This document shows, one piece after another, positions 33,305 through 42,766 of a stretch of 64,000 nt of DNA (position 1 is the stretch's first letter; the number at the start of each line of letters is the position of its first letter). The notes beneath the pieces are model-generated. The model worked only from the letters and a program-made list of their open reading frames with translations, had not been told where the DNA came from and searched no databases. The stretch lies in the NCBI GenBank assembly GCA_035606665.1, contig DATNEY010000033.1, forward strand, positions 62,001-126,000, written 5' to 3'. Position numbers and translations under genes: made by a program. The DNA is from DASUGC01 sp035606665 (GTDB lineage: Bacteria > Acidobacteriota > Vicinamibacteria > Vicinamibacterales > SCN-69-37).

Positions 33305-34693
33305 GTCGTGTCTCAGCGCCTGGATCGGATCCAGCCGTGCGGCTCTATTCGCCGGATACATTCCGGCCATCAGACTGAGCAGCACGGAAAACCCGATCGC
33401 GCTCGCGATCAGCCAGAAGGGCATCGAGAAGAGATCGCCGGCCGTTCCGCCCTGGCCGACGATGTAGATGTTGGCGCCGAAGTTGGCGAGGCGTCCGACG
33501 ACCCAGCCCAGCAACACGCCGGCGACGCCGCCCAGCACGCCGATCGCCGACGCCTCGATCAGGAAGATCTTCCGCACGTCGCCGTCGCTGCCGCCGATCG
33601 CCTTCATCACGCCGATCTCGCGCGTACGTTCGAGGATCGACATGACCATCGTGTTGGCGATGCCGAGCGAGGAAATCACGAGCGCGATCGAGCCAATCAG
33701 CGCGAGGACGATGTCGAGGATCAAGAACGCGCGTTTCGCGCCCTGCAGCAGATCGTTCAATGAAAACGCCGAAAACCCGAGCTTCTTGATGGCGGCCTCG
33801 ACATCCTGCGTGCTCTTCGCGCTCGAGACCTTGACCGTGATCGTCGGGTAGGCGCGATCCTCGGCGCCGTTCCGCATCAGCGACTGGACGTTCGTGACCT
33901 GTGCGTTGTAAATCGCGCGCGCCTTGCCCAGCGGCAGCATGAGCGGCGAGACGCTCGCGACGCCGACGAACGCCGGCCCGGTCTCACGCTCGACAATTCC
34001 GACGATCGGGCATTTGTACTCGACACGGCGGACCTGAAGCCCTCCGAGATCGACACCCGGCATCGAGGGCAACGGTGAACCTGAGGGGCCGCCGGCCGCG
34101 GTCTTCGCGGCGTACTCGAGTGTGACGCCTTGTCCGATGAGTGATTTGGGGTCATCGGCGTTCATCCGCGTCGCCATGTCGAGACTCAGCATGCACGCGT
34201 CGTCGGTGTCGTTGGCGAAAAACGCACCATGCGTGATCGTCTGGAACGCGCCCTGGCCGCTTGCTGACAGCGGCACCGCGCCGGCCGCGGTGAACGTACT
34301 GAAGTCCCCAAACTTGAGTTGCAGCGGCAGCCGGAGCATGGGGAAGACGCCCGCGACGTTCGGCAATGCCGCCAGCTGTTTCACCGCTTCGTCGTCGAGG
34401 CGCGGAGCGGAACTCGACGCGTCAGTGTCGACAATACCGCCCCGCGCTCCGCGGCCCCGGCGGCCGTCGCCTCCGAGCACCGGTGGCAGCCCCCGCGTCG
34501 TGACCGTGATCGAATCGAAGAGACCGGACTGTGTGAAGCGTCCGACGAGCTGATCCTGCAGGCCGACGCCGAACGACACCATGCCGGCGAGAAACGCGAT
34601 GCCGATGGCGACGCCGAGCGTCGTGAGAAACGTCCGCAGCTTGGCCTGCCGCAGGTTCCGGAACGCGAGCGAGACCGTGTCCTTGAAGGTCAT
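33302..34693 (-). CDS. MacB/FtsX-type ABC transporter permease
   Basis: 463 residues with one N-terminal membrane helix (LRTFLTTLGVAIGIAFLAGMVSF, residues 18-40), a large extracytoplasmic domain, and three C-terminal helices (LILDIVLALIGSIALVISSLG and others) with GANIYI and RTREIGVMKAIGG, as in FtsX/MacB permeases. Works with the ATPase encoded just upstream; the start overlaps that gene's stop (ATGA). Likely function: lipoprotein release or macrolide-type export. No MacA-like partner is nearby. Confidence 0.9.
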   Translation of the reverse strand: MTFKDTVSLAFRNLRQAKLRTFLTTLGVAIGIAFLAGMVSFGVGLQDQLVGRFTQSGLFDSITVTTRGLPPVLGGDGRRGRGARGGIVDTDASSSAPRLDDEAVKQLAALPNVAGVFPMLRLPLQLKFGDFSTFTAAGAVPLSASGQGAFQTITHGAFFANDTDDACMLSLDMATRMNADDPKSLIGQGVTLEYAAKTAAGGPSGSPLPSMPGVDLGGLQVRRVEYKCPIVGIVERETGPAFVGVASVSPLMLPLGKARAIYNAQVTNVQSLMRNGAEDRAYPTITVKVSSAKSTQDVEAAIKKLGFSAFSLNDLLQGAKRAFLILDIVLALIGSIALVISSLGIANTMVMSILERTREIGVMKAIGGSDGDVRKIFLIEASAIGVLGGVAGVLLGWVVGRLANFGANIYIVGQGGTAGDLFSMPFWLIASAIGFSVLLSLMAGMYPANRAARLDPIQALRHD

Positions 34694-35382
34694 GCGGCCG
34701 CAGTGTCCGAGACCACGACGCCGTCGAGCATCGTCACCGTCCGGTTCGCGTAGGTGGACGCGAGCGCGGCGTCGTGCGTGACCATGATGATCGTCTTGCC
34801 TTCGCGCTCGTTGAGGTCCTTGAGGATCGCCATGATCTCGCGCGTCGTCTTGCTGTCCAGGTTGCCCGTCGGTTCGTCGGCCAGGAGCAGGGATGGCTGA
34901 TTGGCGAGCGCGCGCGCGATCGAGACGCGCTGCTGCTCGCCGCCGGAGAGTTCCTTCGGCCGGTGGCTGCCGCGGCCGCCCAGGCCGACCGACGCCAGCA
35001 GGGCGACGGCGCGGTCGTCGCGCTCCTTGCGCGGGACGCCGGCAAACATCATCGACAGCGCGACGTTTTCATGTGCCGTCATCGTCGGCACGAGGTTGAA
35101 CGACTGAAAGATGATGCCGACGGTCTTGCGGCGGTGCTGGCTGAGGTCGGTGCGGGTGAGCTTGGCCAAGTCGCGATCCGAGACGCGCAGCGTTCCGCCG
35201 GTGGGTGAGTCCAGGCCGGCAATCAGATTCAGGAGCGTGGACTTCCCGGAGCCCGACGTGCCGAGGAGGCCGACGAATTCGCCCGTCCGTACGGACAGCG
35301 ACACCCCGTTCAAGGCGCGAACGATCGAACTACCCATCCTGTAATGCTTCTGGAGACCGTCGATCTCGAGCAGGTTGGCCAT
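34690..35382 (-). CDS. ABC transporter ATPase, LolD/MacB type
   Basis: 230 residues with Walker A GTSGSGKST, signature LSGGEQQRVSIARAL, Walker B LLLADEPTGNLD, and the VTHD switch His. Domain order and the TGNLDSKT segment match the LolD/MacB subfamily. It powers the permease encoded downstream, with which it is translationally coupled. Confidence 0.94.
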   Translation of the reverse strand: MANLLEIDGLQKHYRMGSSIVRALNGVSLSVRTGEFVGLLGTSGSGKSTLLNLIAGLDSPTGGTLRVSDRDLAKLTRTDLSQHRRKTVGIIFQSFNLVPTMTAHENVALSMMFAGVPRKERDDRAVALLASVGLGGRGSHRPKELSGGEQQRVSIARALANQPSLLLADEPTGNLDSKTTREIMAILKDLNEREGKTIIMVTHDAALASTYANRTVTMLDGVVVSDTAAA

Positions 35383-35427
35383 CAGGCGCGCACCAGCTTA
35401 CGATAGACGGGCTTCGAAAGGTTGTGC

Positions 35428-35781
35428 ATGACCGGTAAGGATGTGAAAGACCAGCGGCGTACGCCGCGCATCGATGTTCGCCATCGGCTGCGCGCGCGCC
35501 TCGTGTCGCTCGATCGTCCCGTCCTGATGCGCGATTTCAGCGTCGGCGGCTTCGCGCTCGAGAGCGACGACTCGATTCCGGCGGGCACGCATATCGTCCG
35601 CATCCAGGAAGGCGAGCGGTGGTCGGTGACCGTGACGGCATCGAGCCGCCATGCGCAGACCGCCGAGGCCGAAAACGGCGCGGTGCGGTATGTCGTGGGG
35701 TTCGAGATTGCCGATCAGTCGCCGGACACCCAGCACACCATTCGCGTGCTGTACGAGCGGCTGGCGGCCGACGAACCGTAA
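35428..35781 (+). CDS. PilZ-domain protein (cyclic di-GMP receptor)
   Basis: 117 residues. It has the two PilZ motifs: RRTPRIDVRHR (RxxxR) and RDFSVGGFALES (D/NxSxxG), which bind cyclic di-GMP. No additional domain; such stand-alone PilZ proteins often modulate motility or exopolysaccharide. The HD-GYP protein at 38592-39659 could degrade the same second messenger. Confidence 0.88.
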   Translation: MTGKDVKDQRRTPRIDVRHRLRARLVSLDRPVLMRDFSVGGFALESDDSIPAGTHIVRIQEGERWSVTVTASSRHAQTAEAENGAVRYVVGFEIADQSPDTQHTIRVLYERLAADEP

Positions 35782-35819
35782 CCACGGCCGCCCGCGGCAG
35801 GATACTGTCTAAGACACTC

Positions 35820-36251
35820 ATGAAGGTGACACTCAAGTCCAGACTCGGAGCCCTCGCCCTGGCCGCCGTCCTCGGCGGCGTGGCCTGCGATACCGTGCCC
35901 GTTCCGACGCTCCCTACGCCCACGACCAGCGACCTGTTTTTCACGAGCCAGCTCATGAAAGGCGGCTCGACCACGCGCTCGTTCAAGGTCGGCAAGGCCG
36001 GCGAAGTGAAGGTGCTGTTCACGTCGTTTCTTCCCGAGACCGCCGCGGTCGTGAACGTCGCGCTCGGCAACTGGAACGGGACCACCTGCACGCCCACGAC
36101 GTCGGTCGCTACCGCGGCCGGTTCGACGACGGCAATCATCACAACGACGCTGGCCGTTGGTGAGTACTGCCTGCAGCTCGCCGATCCGGGCGTGCTCACC
36201 AAGACGAACGATTACTCTCTGACCGTCACGATTCCCTACAGCAGCCAGTAG
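35820..36251 (+). CDS. Small lipoprotein, function unknown
   Basis: 143 residues from the ATG at 35820. Lipobox region GGVACDT at about residues 19-25, then beta-rich and Thr-rich sequence with one Cys pair (TCTPTT, EYCLQL). No family recognised. It is followed 13 bp later by the next exported protein, so the two may share a transcript. Confidence 0.65.
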   Translation: MKVTLKSRLGALALAAVLGGVACDTVPVPTLPTPTTSDLFFTSQLMKGGSTTRSFKVGKAGEVKVLFTSFLPETAAVVNVALGNWNGTTCTPTTSVATAAGSTTAIITTTLAVGEYCLQLADPGVLTKTNDYSLTVTIPYSSQ

Positions 36252-36264
36252 CTCTGGAGGCCCC

Positions 36265-37065
36265 ATGCGCACCATTCGCTTCAGTCGAATCGCCGCCGCA
36301 ACCGTCGTGTTCAGCCTGGCCGCCACCGTGGCGATGCGGGCGGACAGCCGCATCGAGTTCAAGGTCACCGAAGGCAAGGGATCGACCCTCGAAGCGATCA
36401 TGATCGGCCAGGGCAAGATTCGCACGGACGCGGACAAGACGAGTTCCGTCGTCATGGATCCAACGGCGGGGACGATCACGATGATCGATCACGCGAAAAA
36501 GACGTTCACGCGCATGACGAAGGCGGACATCGACAGCATGGCGGCGCAGCTCGACGGCATGATGAAGCAGATGGAACAGGCGATGGCCAACATGCCGCCC
36601 GAGATGAAGGAAATGATGAAGGGCCGCATGGGCGCCATGGGATCGGCTCCGGCGATTGAGACCGTGGATACCGGCAAGAGCGGCACCGCGGCCGGCAAGC
36701 CCTGCAGGATCATCCAGACCAAGTCGATGGGCAAGGTCGTCACCGAAAGCTGCATGGGTGATGCGTCGGCCATCGACGTTCCCGCTGCCGACCGCGCGAC
36801 GCTGGTGGCCGCGATGGGCTTCTTCAAGGATCTCGCGGACAAACTCTCGAAGGGCCCGCTCGGCCGAATCGGGAGCGCAACGCCGTTCCAGGGCGGCGGG
36901 GTCCCTCTGCGATCGACGACGTTCGCGGCAGACGGCTCGCGCAACACCTCTGAGTTTTCAGGCGTCGTCACTACCACCATTCCCGCGGAGGTCTTCGCCG
37001 TGCCGGCCGGCTACCGGGAACAGAAGATGGAGATGCCCGGGCGTGGACGGGGCGGGCGACAGTAG
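36265..37065 (+). CDS. Exported DUF4412-like protein
   Basis: 266 residues, signal peptide ending near AMRADS. The N-terminal beta region (IEFKVTEGKGSTLEAIMIG) and Met-rich helix (MKQMEQAMANMPPEMKEMM) with two Cys resemble DUF4412 proteins. Function unknown. SD GGAGG lies seven to eleven bases upstream. Confidence 0.78.
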   Translation: MRTIRFSRIAAATVVFSLAATVAMRADSRIEFKVTEGKGSTLEAIMIGQGKIRTDADKTSSVVMDPTAGTITMIDHAKKTFTRMTKADIDSMAAQLDGMMKQMEQAMANMPPEMKEMMKGRMGAMGSAPAIETVDTGKSGTAAGKPCRIIQTKSMGKVVTESCMGDASAIDVPAADRATLVAAMGFFKDLADKLSKGPLGRIGSATPFQGGGVPLRSTTFAADGSRNTSEFSGVVTTTIPAEVFAVPAGYREQKMEMPGRGRGGRQ

Positions 37066-37089
37066 ACCCGCCAGGCAAAGAGCGCCGCA

Positions 37090-38019
37090 TTGCCCGCGTT
37101 CATCCTGAGCGCGCCGCGGTCGGGTACGACCTGGCTGGTGCGCGCGCTCGGCGCGCATCCGGAGATTCTCGCCAGCGAGCTGCGCGCCTTCGGTGACTAC
37201 TTCGATCTCGTGCACGACGCCGGCGCGTCGAAACCGCGCTTGCGCATCACTCTTGACGCGTATCTCAACGCACTGTTCGGATCGCACGCGTGGCAGCCGC
37301 TGGGATCGTCGCGTGAGGGCGTCCGCGACCGCCTGCTCGGGGACGTGTACAGCGCCATCGAACGACACGCTCTCCAGCATGCGAACAAACGCGCGTTCGT
37401 AGACAAGGTTACTCCCTACCTCGACACGTCAGCTGTCGTCGTCCAGTCGATCGCGCGGCTGTTTCCTCAGGCGTCCGTCATCCACCTCATTCGCGACGGC
37501 CGCGATGTCGCGGTCAGCGGCGTCATGCACTGGCTGAATCGCGACGTCGCACAGATGTCACCCGAGCAGCGGCGGCGGCGGGACTTCCTGGTAGATCACA
37601 CAGGCGAGCGGCCCGGCCGGTTCTTCACGGACGAGGAGCTGACCCAGTGGGCGTCGCACTGGCGCCAGCCGATCGACGCGCTTCGGCAACACGGTCAGGG
37701 CCTGCGATTACTGGAAGTCCGGTACGAGCGAATGTCGGCGAACCTCAGCGGAGAGCTCAGGCGGATGTTCGAGTTCCTGGGTGTCAGTACCGGCGGTGAC
37801 GTCGCGCAGGCCTGCGTCGAGGCGTCAACGTTCGAGGCGATGTCAGGTGGCCGCAAGCGCGGCGACGACGCCCCAGGCGCGCACGTCCGCAAAGGAGTCG
37901 TCGGCGACTGGCGCGAACACTTCACACACAGTGACGCTATTCGATTCGATGAGATCGCCGGAGATGTGCTCGTGAACTGCGGATACGAATCGAGCGCCGG
38001 TTGGCTTCAGAGGATTTGA
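37090..38019 (+). CDS. Sulfotransferase
   Basis: 309 residues from a TTG start. PAPS-binding motifs: SAPRSGTTWLVRALGAHP (5'-phosphosulfate loop, residues 7-24) and LIRDGRDVAVSG (3'-phosphate binding). It transfers sulfate from PAPS to an alcohol or amine on an unknown acceptor. The downstream 540 bp hold a second, decayed sulfotransferase. Confidence 0.9.
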   Translation: MPAFILSAPRSGTTWLVRALGAHPEILASELRAFGDYFDLVHDAGASKPRLRITLDAYLNALFGSHAWQPLGSSREGVRDRLLGDVYSAIERHALQHANKRAFVDKVTPYLDTSAVVVQSIARLFPQASVIHLIRDGRDVAVSGVMHWLNRDVAQMSPEQRRRRDFLVDHTGERPGRFFTDEELTQWASHWRQPIDALRQHGQGLRLLEVRYERMSANLSGELRRMFEFLGVSTGGDVAQACVEASTFEAMSGGRKRGDDAPGAHVRKGVVGDWREHFTHSDAIRFDEIAGDVLVNCGYESSAGWLQRI

Positions 38020-38022
38020 GAT

Positions 38023-38563
38023 TTGTCGGACGACCTGCTGATCTTTGTTCACATCCCGAAGAGCGCTGGCACGTTCCTGCGGGATCCCGTCGCGCGCGTC
38101 ATCGCGGACTACTACAAGATTCTGAGGACCCCCGGGAACGAGTTTCACGAGAGAGCAACGCGACAATCTGTCGCTCTCTGACTCCGTTCAGGGAGAACTC
38201 TCGCCGTACGTCGTCAATCACATGACCGTGTTTCTCGGCCGGGATATTGTGCTGCCAGACCACACTGCCGGTCAGTGCGTGATGTTCGATGAGCAACTGC
38301 AGTCGCGCGCTGAGCAGCGGCTGCGCGACTTCTGGTTCGTTGGACTGACGGAATCCTACGCCTCCGACGTGGCGACGCTGCGTGCGCTCACAGGGCTCAA
38401 AATCGACACCCTCGACGTAAACCGCACGGATCGCAGCGGCCGAAGACAGATCGACCGTCAGCTCATCGAGACGTGCGCTCGATCGAATCAAATGGACGCG
38501 TATCTATATCACCTGGCCACGTTGATCCACGAAGATCAATCGCCGTGCGCCTTGTGGCGTTAG
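38023..38563 (+). pseudogene. Degraded sulfotransferase (internal deletion plus frameshift)
   Basis: From TTG 38023 a frame reads LLIFVHIPKSAGT, the typical 5'-PAPS loop of Sulfotransfer_2 proteins. It joins immediately to LRDPVARVIADYY, the 3'-phosphate motif. These two normally lie about 80-100 residues apart, so the middle is missing. Near 38150-38160 the homology moves to another frame (NLSLSDSVQGELSPYVVNH), continuing through FVGLTESYASDVATLRALTG to the stop at 38563. Both changes destroy the protein. The intact neighbour is four bases upstream. Confidence 0.72.
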
Positions 38564-38591
38564 CGCGGTTCGGGTTCTCGTGGACAGGTTC

Positions 38592-39659
38592 TTAGTGCGG
38601 TTCGACGATGGGGTTGTCGACGTCTCCGCTCTTGACGCATTCGATGAACGTATCGACAAGATGACGGTCGCGCCAGCCGATTGCGGCTTCCTTCGACAGC
38701 ACATCCAGCGCGTCGGCTGACGACAACGCCTTCTTGTACGGGCGGATGGTAGTCAGCGCGTCATAGACATCGACGATGCCGACGATCTGCGCGAGCAGGG
38801 GAATCGAGTCACCGCGAAGGCCGTCGGGGTAGCCGCTGCCGTCGAGGCGTTCGTGATGGTGGCGCACGATGGGGCGCACCCGATCGAGCGCGCGCAGGTT
38901 GCCGCACAGCCGATCGCCCACGACCGGATGCGTCTTCATGAGCGTGTATTCCTCGCTCGTCAGCTTGCCCCGCTTCAGCAGGATGGCGTCCGGAATCGCG
39001 ATTTTGCCGATGTCGTGCAGGTAGCCGCCGCGGTGAAGTGCCGAGAGATCCTCGTCCGTGAGCCCAAGGCGGCGGCCGAGCGCGACCGCGTACTGCGCGA
39101 GCCGTTGGCAGTGACCGTCCGTGTACGGATCGCGCGCTTCAACGGTCAACGCGAGGCTGAGAATGATGGCCTCGGCGCTGTCGAGGTCGTCCGTGTACCG
39201 CTTCAGGCGGATGAGCGACCGCACGCGCGCGCGCAGCTCCTGCGCGTCGACGGGCTTGGTCAGAAAATCGTCGGCGCCCGCGTCAATCGCGCGAATGCGG
39301 TCGTCGGCGCGCGCGACGCCGGTCATGAGAATGACCGGGGTGAGCCGCGTCGAGGGATCCATCTTGATCTGATGGCACGCCTCGATACCGGTGATGCCGG
39401 GCATGTGCACGTCCATCAGCACCACGTCCGGCCGATGCTCGGCGACGGCAGCCAGGGCGGCCGCACCGTCGTGGCACTTGAGCACGTCGTAACCGTCCAT
39501 GCTCAGCCAGCGCTCGATGAGCCGCAGGCTGGCTGGGAGGTCGTCGACCAGCAACACCTTGCCCTTCGGCGAAGCGACCCCCGTACCGCTTCGGCTCTGC
39601 GACCCCGCCTTCTGGAAGTCGCGGACCGGCTCGAGCGGTGAATCGGGTACCACGTACAT
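38592..39659 (-). CDS. Response regulator with HD-GYP phosphodiesterase domain
   Basis: 355 residues. A receiver domain (about 33-150) with phosphorylatable Asp in VVLMDVHMPG and the Lys in FLTKPV, followed by a helical linker and an HD-GYP domain with LHDIGKIAIPD, KTHPVVGDRL, HHHERLDGSGYPDGL. HD-GYP enzymes hydrolyse cyclic di-GMP, often raising motility. It lies next to CheX/CheY genes, consistent with motility control. Confidence 0.93.
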   Translation of the reverse strand: MYVVPDSPLEPVRDFQKAGSQSRSGTGVASPKGKVLLVDDLPASLRLIERWLSMDGYDVLKCHDGAAALAAVAEHRPDVVLMDVHMPGITGIEACHQIKMDPSTRLTPVILMTGVARADDRIRAIDAGADDFLTKPVDAQELRARVRSLIRLKRYTDDLDSAEAIILSLALTVEARDPYTDGHCQRLAQYAVALGRRLGLTDEDLSALHRGGYLHDIGKIAIPDAILLKRGKLTSEEYTLMKTHPVVGDRLCGNLRALDRVRPIVRHHHERLDGSGYPDGLRGDSIPLLAQIVGIVDVYDALTTIRPYKKALSSADALDVLSKEAAIGWRDRHLVDTFIECVKSGDVDNPIVEPH

Positions 39660-39663
39660 GGCC

Positions 39664-40140
39664 TTATTGACCCGTCAGGATGAGCTCGACCCAGAGCGTC
39701 TGGCCGCTCATGGTGAACGGGATGACCGTACGAGAGACCTCCGCCACGTACCTCGTCGCGAAGTCGGAGCCCATGGTGACGGTGGGGACCGAGATGGCGC
39801 AGGCCGGTTCGAAGGCCGCGAGCTTCGTCCGGAACGTACCGGCGATCATGTTCGCGATTTCGCCGATGGCGTCCGGCAGTTCGCCGTTGATTTCCGCGGG
39901 CGTGATGCCGAGCATCGAGCCCGCGATGTCCTTGGCGCAGTCCGCGCTGCTGTGGAACGAGACGGCGCCGCGCCGGTGACCGGCGAACGCCACGGTGGCG
40001 ACGATGTTGGTCTGCTTCAGCCGCGGGACTTCGCCGACGACGCCGCCGGGCTGGACCGGCTGGAAAACCATCGTGGTGAAGACGTCCTCGACGGAAGTCG
40101 TGAGGGTATCGACGAGCTGTGTCGGAATCGGTGAAGGCAT
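39664..40140 (-). CDS. cheX: CheX-like CheY-P phosphatase
   Basis: 158 residues of CheC/CheX fold. The phosphatase signature ExxN is intact in EIANMIAG (Glu94, Asn97). CheX homodimers speed dephosphorylation of CheY. It sits downstream of cheY, five bases apart, in the same minus-strand operon. Confidence 0.85.
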   Translation of the reverse strand: MPSPIPTQLVDTLTTSVEDVFTTMVFQPVQPGGVVGEVPRLKQTNIVATVAFAGHRRGAVSFHSSADCAKDIAGSMLGITPAEINGELPDAIGEIANMIAGTFRTKLAAFEPACAISVPTVTMGSDFATRYVAEVSRTVIPFTMSGQTLWVELILTGQ

Positions 40141-40145
40141 GGGAC

Positions 40146-40508
40146 TCAGGCGATCGCCGCCTCGATTTTTTCCCGCATGGTGTCGGGCGTGAACGGCTTC
40201 ACGACGTAGTTGTTGACGCCGGCCTTCATCGCTTCCACGATGTCGTCCTCGGCGGCGTTGGTGGTGACCATGAGGATGGGCACCTTCTTCGTGGCGTCAC
40301 TCGCGCGCAGGGCGCGGATGAAATCGATGCCGCTCATTTCGGGCATGTTCCAGTCGGTGATCACCATGTCCACCATCCCCTCGGAGAGCCTGGCCAGGCC
40401 CTCGACGCCGTTGCCGGCCTCGAGACACTCCTTGTGACCCAGCTTGTTGAGGGTGTTGATGATGATGCGTCGCATCGTGCTCGAATCGTCGACAACCAGG
40501 AATTTCAT
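40146..40508 (-). CDS. cheY: CheY-type single-domain response regulator
   Basis: 120 residues, one receiver domain: acidic pocket VVDDSS, phosphorylation site Asp52 in VITDWNMP, Thr in MVTTNA, Lys in YVVKPF. Typical CheY length. Phospho-CheY would bind FliM (61893-62873), whose N-terminus carries the matching peptide. Divergent from the kinase gene, 71 bp between starts. Confidence 0.92.
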   Translation of the reverse strand: MKFLVVDDSSTMRRIIINTLNKLGHKECLEAGNGVEGLARLSEGMVDMVITDWNMPEMSGIDFIRALRASDATKKVPILMVTTNAAEDDIVEAMKAGVNNYVVKPFTPDTMREKIEAAIA

Positions 40509-40579
40509 GGGTGTGGTGGCTCCAGCGCCTCGCTGGCCTCCTAATCGGCATTCTCGTGGTAGGGTTTAGCGCTTCGAAA

Positions 40580-41263
40580 ATGGACTTTGCGCGTCTCGAC
40601 GCCATCAACCGCTACACGACCGTCGCCCGGCTGCTCTCGTCCGTGGTGCACGAGACCGGCAATGCTCTGCAGGTAATCGGCGGGCACGCGGAGCTCCTCC
40701 AAGGCGCGATGCCGACGCCGGAAAAGCTGGCGTCTCGCGCAACCGCCATCGCGTCCCACACCGCCAAGGCGTCATCGCGCTTGCGCGAAGTGAGTGGCCT
40801 GCTCAACGACTCGGGGGAGGCCGGGCCGACAGTCTTCGATCTGCAGGCGCTCGCCGTCGAAGCGATGGGTCTGCGGTCGTTCGCGTTCGGCCGAGGCCGG
40901 ATCGCGGCGACCCTCGCGCCGGAAGGCGGCCGGTTTCCCGTGCGCGCCGTCCGCGCGCACGCCCTCCGTATCCTGTTGAATCTATTGATGAACGCGGAAG
41001 CCGCGCTGAAACCGCAGGGCAGCGGCACGCTCGGTCTCACGCTCGCGTCCGAGGGCGCTCTCGTTCGCCTCACCGTCGCCGACAACGGCCCCGGCATTTC
41101 CGTCGATCGCAGGGAGTCGCTCTTCGATCCGTTCAACTCACCGGTGGGTCCGGGTCTTGGTCTCCACGTCTCACGCGGTCTGGCCGAACGCCACGGCGGC
41201 ACGCTCTCGCTGTCCGAGACGCCCGACGGCGCTTCGTTCGTACTGTCGCTGCCCGGCGCGTGA
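40580..41263 (+). CDS. Small cytosolic histidine kinase
   Basis: 227 residues from ATG 40580. A short His-containing helix (SVVHETGNALQ) is followed by an ATPase domain with N box NLLMNAEAAL, G1 box DNGPGIS and G2 box GPGLGLHVS. No sensor or membrane domain. It ends immediately before the convergent sigma-54 activator gene (palindrome TGATCA shared by both stops). It resembles FleS/FlrB-type kinases in lacking a membrane sensor; pairing with the neighbour is inference. Confidence 0.82.
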   Translation: MDFARLDAINRYTTVARLLSSVVHETGNALQVIGGHAELLQGAMPTPEKLASRATAIASHTAKASSRLREVSGLLNDSGEAGPTVFDLQALAVEAMGLRSFAFGRGRIAATLAPEGGRFPVRAVRAHALRILLNLLMNAEAALKPQGSGTLGLTLASEGALVRLTVADNGPGISVDRRESLFDPFNSPVGPGLGLHVSRGLAERHGGTLSLSETPDGASFVLSLPGA

Positions 41264-42715
41264 TCAGGCTGCTGACGTGTCGTCGATCCCGAGCCTGTGC
41301 AGCTTGTCGATCAGCGTCGTTCTGCTGAGGTTGAGCAGACGCGCGGCCTGGCGGCGGTTGCCGCCGGTGCGCTCGAGGCACTGAAGGATCAGATCCTTCT
41401 CGACCTGTGACATCACCGACACGAAGTTGATGCCCTCGTCCGGGATCGCCATGCTCGGCACGACGCTCGAGCGCTCGGGCGTCCTGATTTCTTCGGGCAG
41501 CATCTCCGGCAGGATTTCGTTCGACGCGCCGCTCATCGCGACGGCCGCCTCGATCGCGTTCTCGAGTTGGCGGATGTTCCCCGGCCAGGTGTTCTGCATC
41601 AGCAGCCGCAACGTGCTCTGCGCGAGCGTGCGCGCGGGGATGTTGTTGTTCTTGCACGACTGCAGCACGAAGTGCTGCGAGAGCATCGGGATGTCCTCGA
41701 CGCGCGCGCGCAGCGGCGGCAGCGCCACCCGGACGACGTTCAGGCGGTAATAGAGGTCCTCGCGGAAGTTGCCCTCGCGCACCATCTTGTGGAGATTCAC
41801 GTTGCTCGCCGCGATGATGCGCGTGTCGATCTTGACCGGCTTGGACGTGCCCACTCGCTCGACTTCGCGCTCCTGCAGGACGCGCAGCAGCTTCGCCTGG
41901 AGCGACATCGACATCGACGCGACCTCGTCGATGAACAGCGTGCCGCGGTCGGCCAGCTCGAACCGGCCGACGCGCGCGTTGATGGCGCCCGTGAACGCGC
42001 CCTTCACGTGGCCGAAGAGCTCGGTTTCCGCGAGGCTCTCGGGAATCGCCGCCGCGTTGAATGCGACGAACGTCTGATCCTTGCGCGGGCTGTTGTAGTG
42101 AATCGTCTTGGCGATGAGCTCCTTGCCCGTGCCCGTCTCGCCCTGAATCAGCACGGTGCTGTTCATCGGCGCGACCAGCTCGAGCGTCGAGAACACGTGC
42201 TTCATCGACTTGCTGCCGCCGACCATGCCGCCGAAGCGGAACCGGTCGTGCAGCTTCGCGCGCAGCTCGGCGTTCTCCCGCAGCAGCCGCTTTTCGCTGA
42301 TCGACGTCTTGATGACCTGCACCAGCTGCACGAGCTGGAACGGCTTGATGAGAAACTCCACGGCGCCGCGCTTGATCGCGCGCACCGCTTCTTCGACGCC
42401 GCCGAACCCGGTGATCACGACCGCGCGGATTTCCGGATAGCGCGCGAGCGCCTGTTCGAGGACGTCCATGCCGTCCGCGTCGCCCAACCGAAGGTCGACC
42501 ACGAGGCCGTCGTAGGCAAAACCCTCGAGCCGTTCCAGGGCGTCGTTCGCGTCGCTCGACTGCGCGACCGCGAAGCCCTCGGCTTCGAGCGATTCGACGA
42601 TGGTCTGGCGAAGCTCGGCCTCGTCTTCAACCACCAGGACCGTTGTGCGCGACACGTCCATCACTACTGTCTGCTCCCATCCCTGGTTCGACTGTTCTTC
42701 GGGGCGAGTGTACAT
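41264..42715 (-). CDS. NtrC-family sigma-54 response regulator, likely flagellar activator
   Basis: 483 residues from ATG 42715; an ATG at 42661 (465 residues) fits the receiver domain start as well. The order is receiver (phosphorylatable Asp in VVDLRLGD), AAA+ domain with Walker A GETGTGKE, GAFTGA loop that contacts sigma-54, Walker B GTLFIDEVA and R-finger region, and C-terminal Fis-type helix-turn-helix (GGNRRQAARLLNLSRTTLIDKL). It likely activates the sigma-54 promoter at 43509-43525 and others. Confidence 0.92.
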   Translation of the reverse strand: MYTRPEEQSNQGWEQTVVMDVSRTTVLVVEDEAELRQTIVESLEAEGFAVAQSSDANDALERLEGFAYDGLVVDLRLGDADGMDVLEQALARYPEIRAVVITGFGGVEEAVRAIKRGAVEFLIKPFQLVQLVQVIKTSISEKRLLRENAELRAKLHDRFRFGGMVGGSKSMKHVFSTLELVAPMNSTVLIQGETGTGKELIAKTIHYNSPRKDQTFVAFNAAAIPESLAETELFGHVKGAFTGAINARVGRFELADRGTLFIDEVASMSMSLQAKLLRVLQEREVERVGTSKPVKIDTRIIAASNVNLHKMVREGNFREDLYYRLNVVRVALPPLRARVEDIPMLSQHFVLQSCKNNNIPARTLAQSTLRLLMQNTWPGNIRQLENAIEAAVAMSGASNEILPEMLPEEIRTPERSSVVPSMAIPDEGINFVSVMSQVEKDLILQCLERTGGNRRQAARLLNLSRTTLIDKLHRLGIDDTSAA

Positions 42716-42766
42716 CCGGCCCGGCCGCCTCGAAGTTTTTCCGGCCCGTGCCGATTACAGCGGCAG

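Noticed and set aside
38222..38563. Independent short gene
   Set aside because: Its sequence continues the sulfotransferase homology from another frame upstream, so it is the 3' part of a pseudogene.
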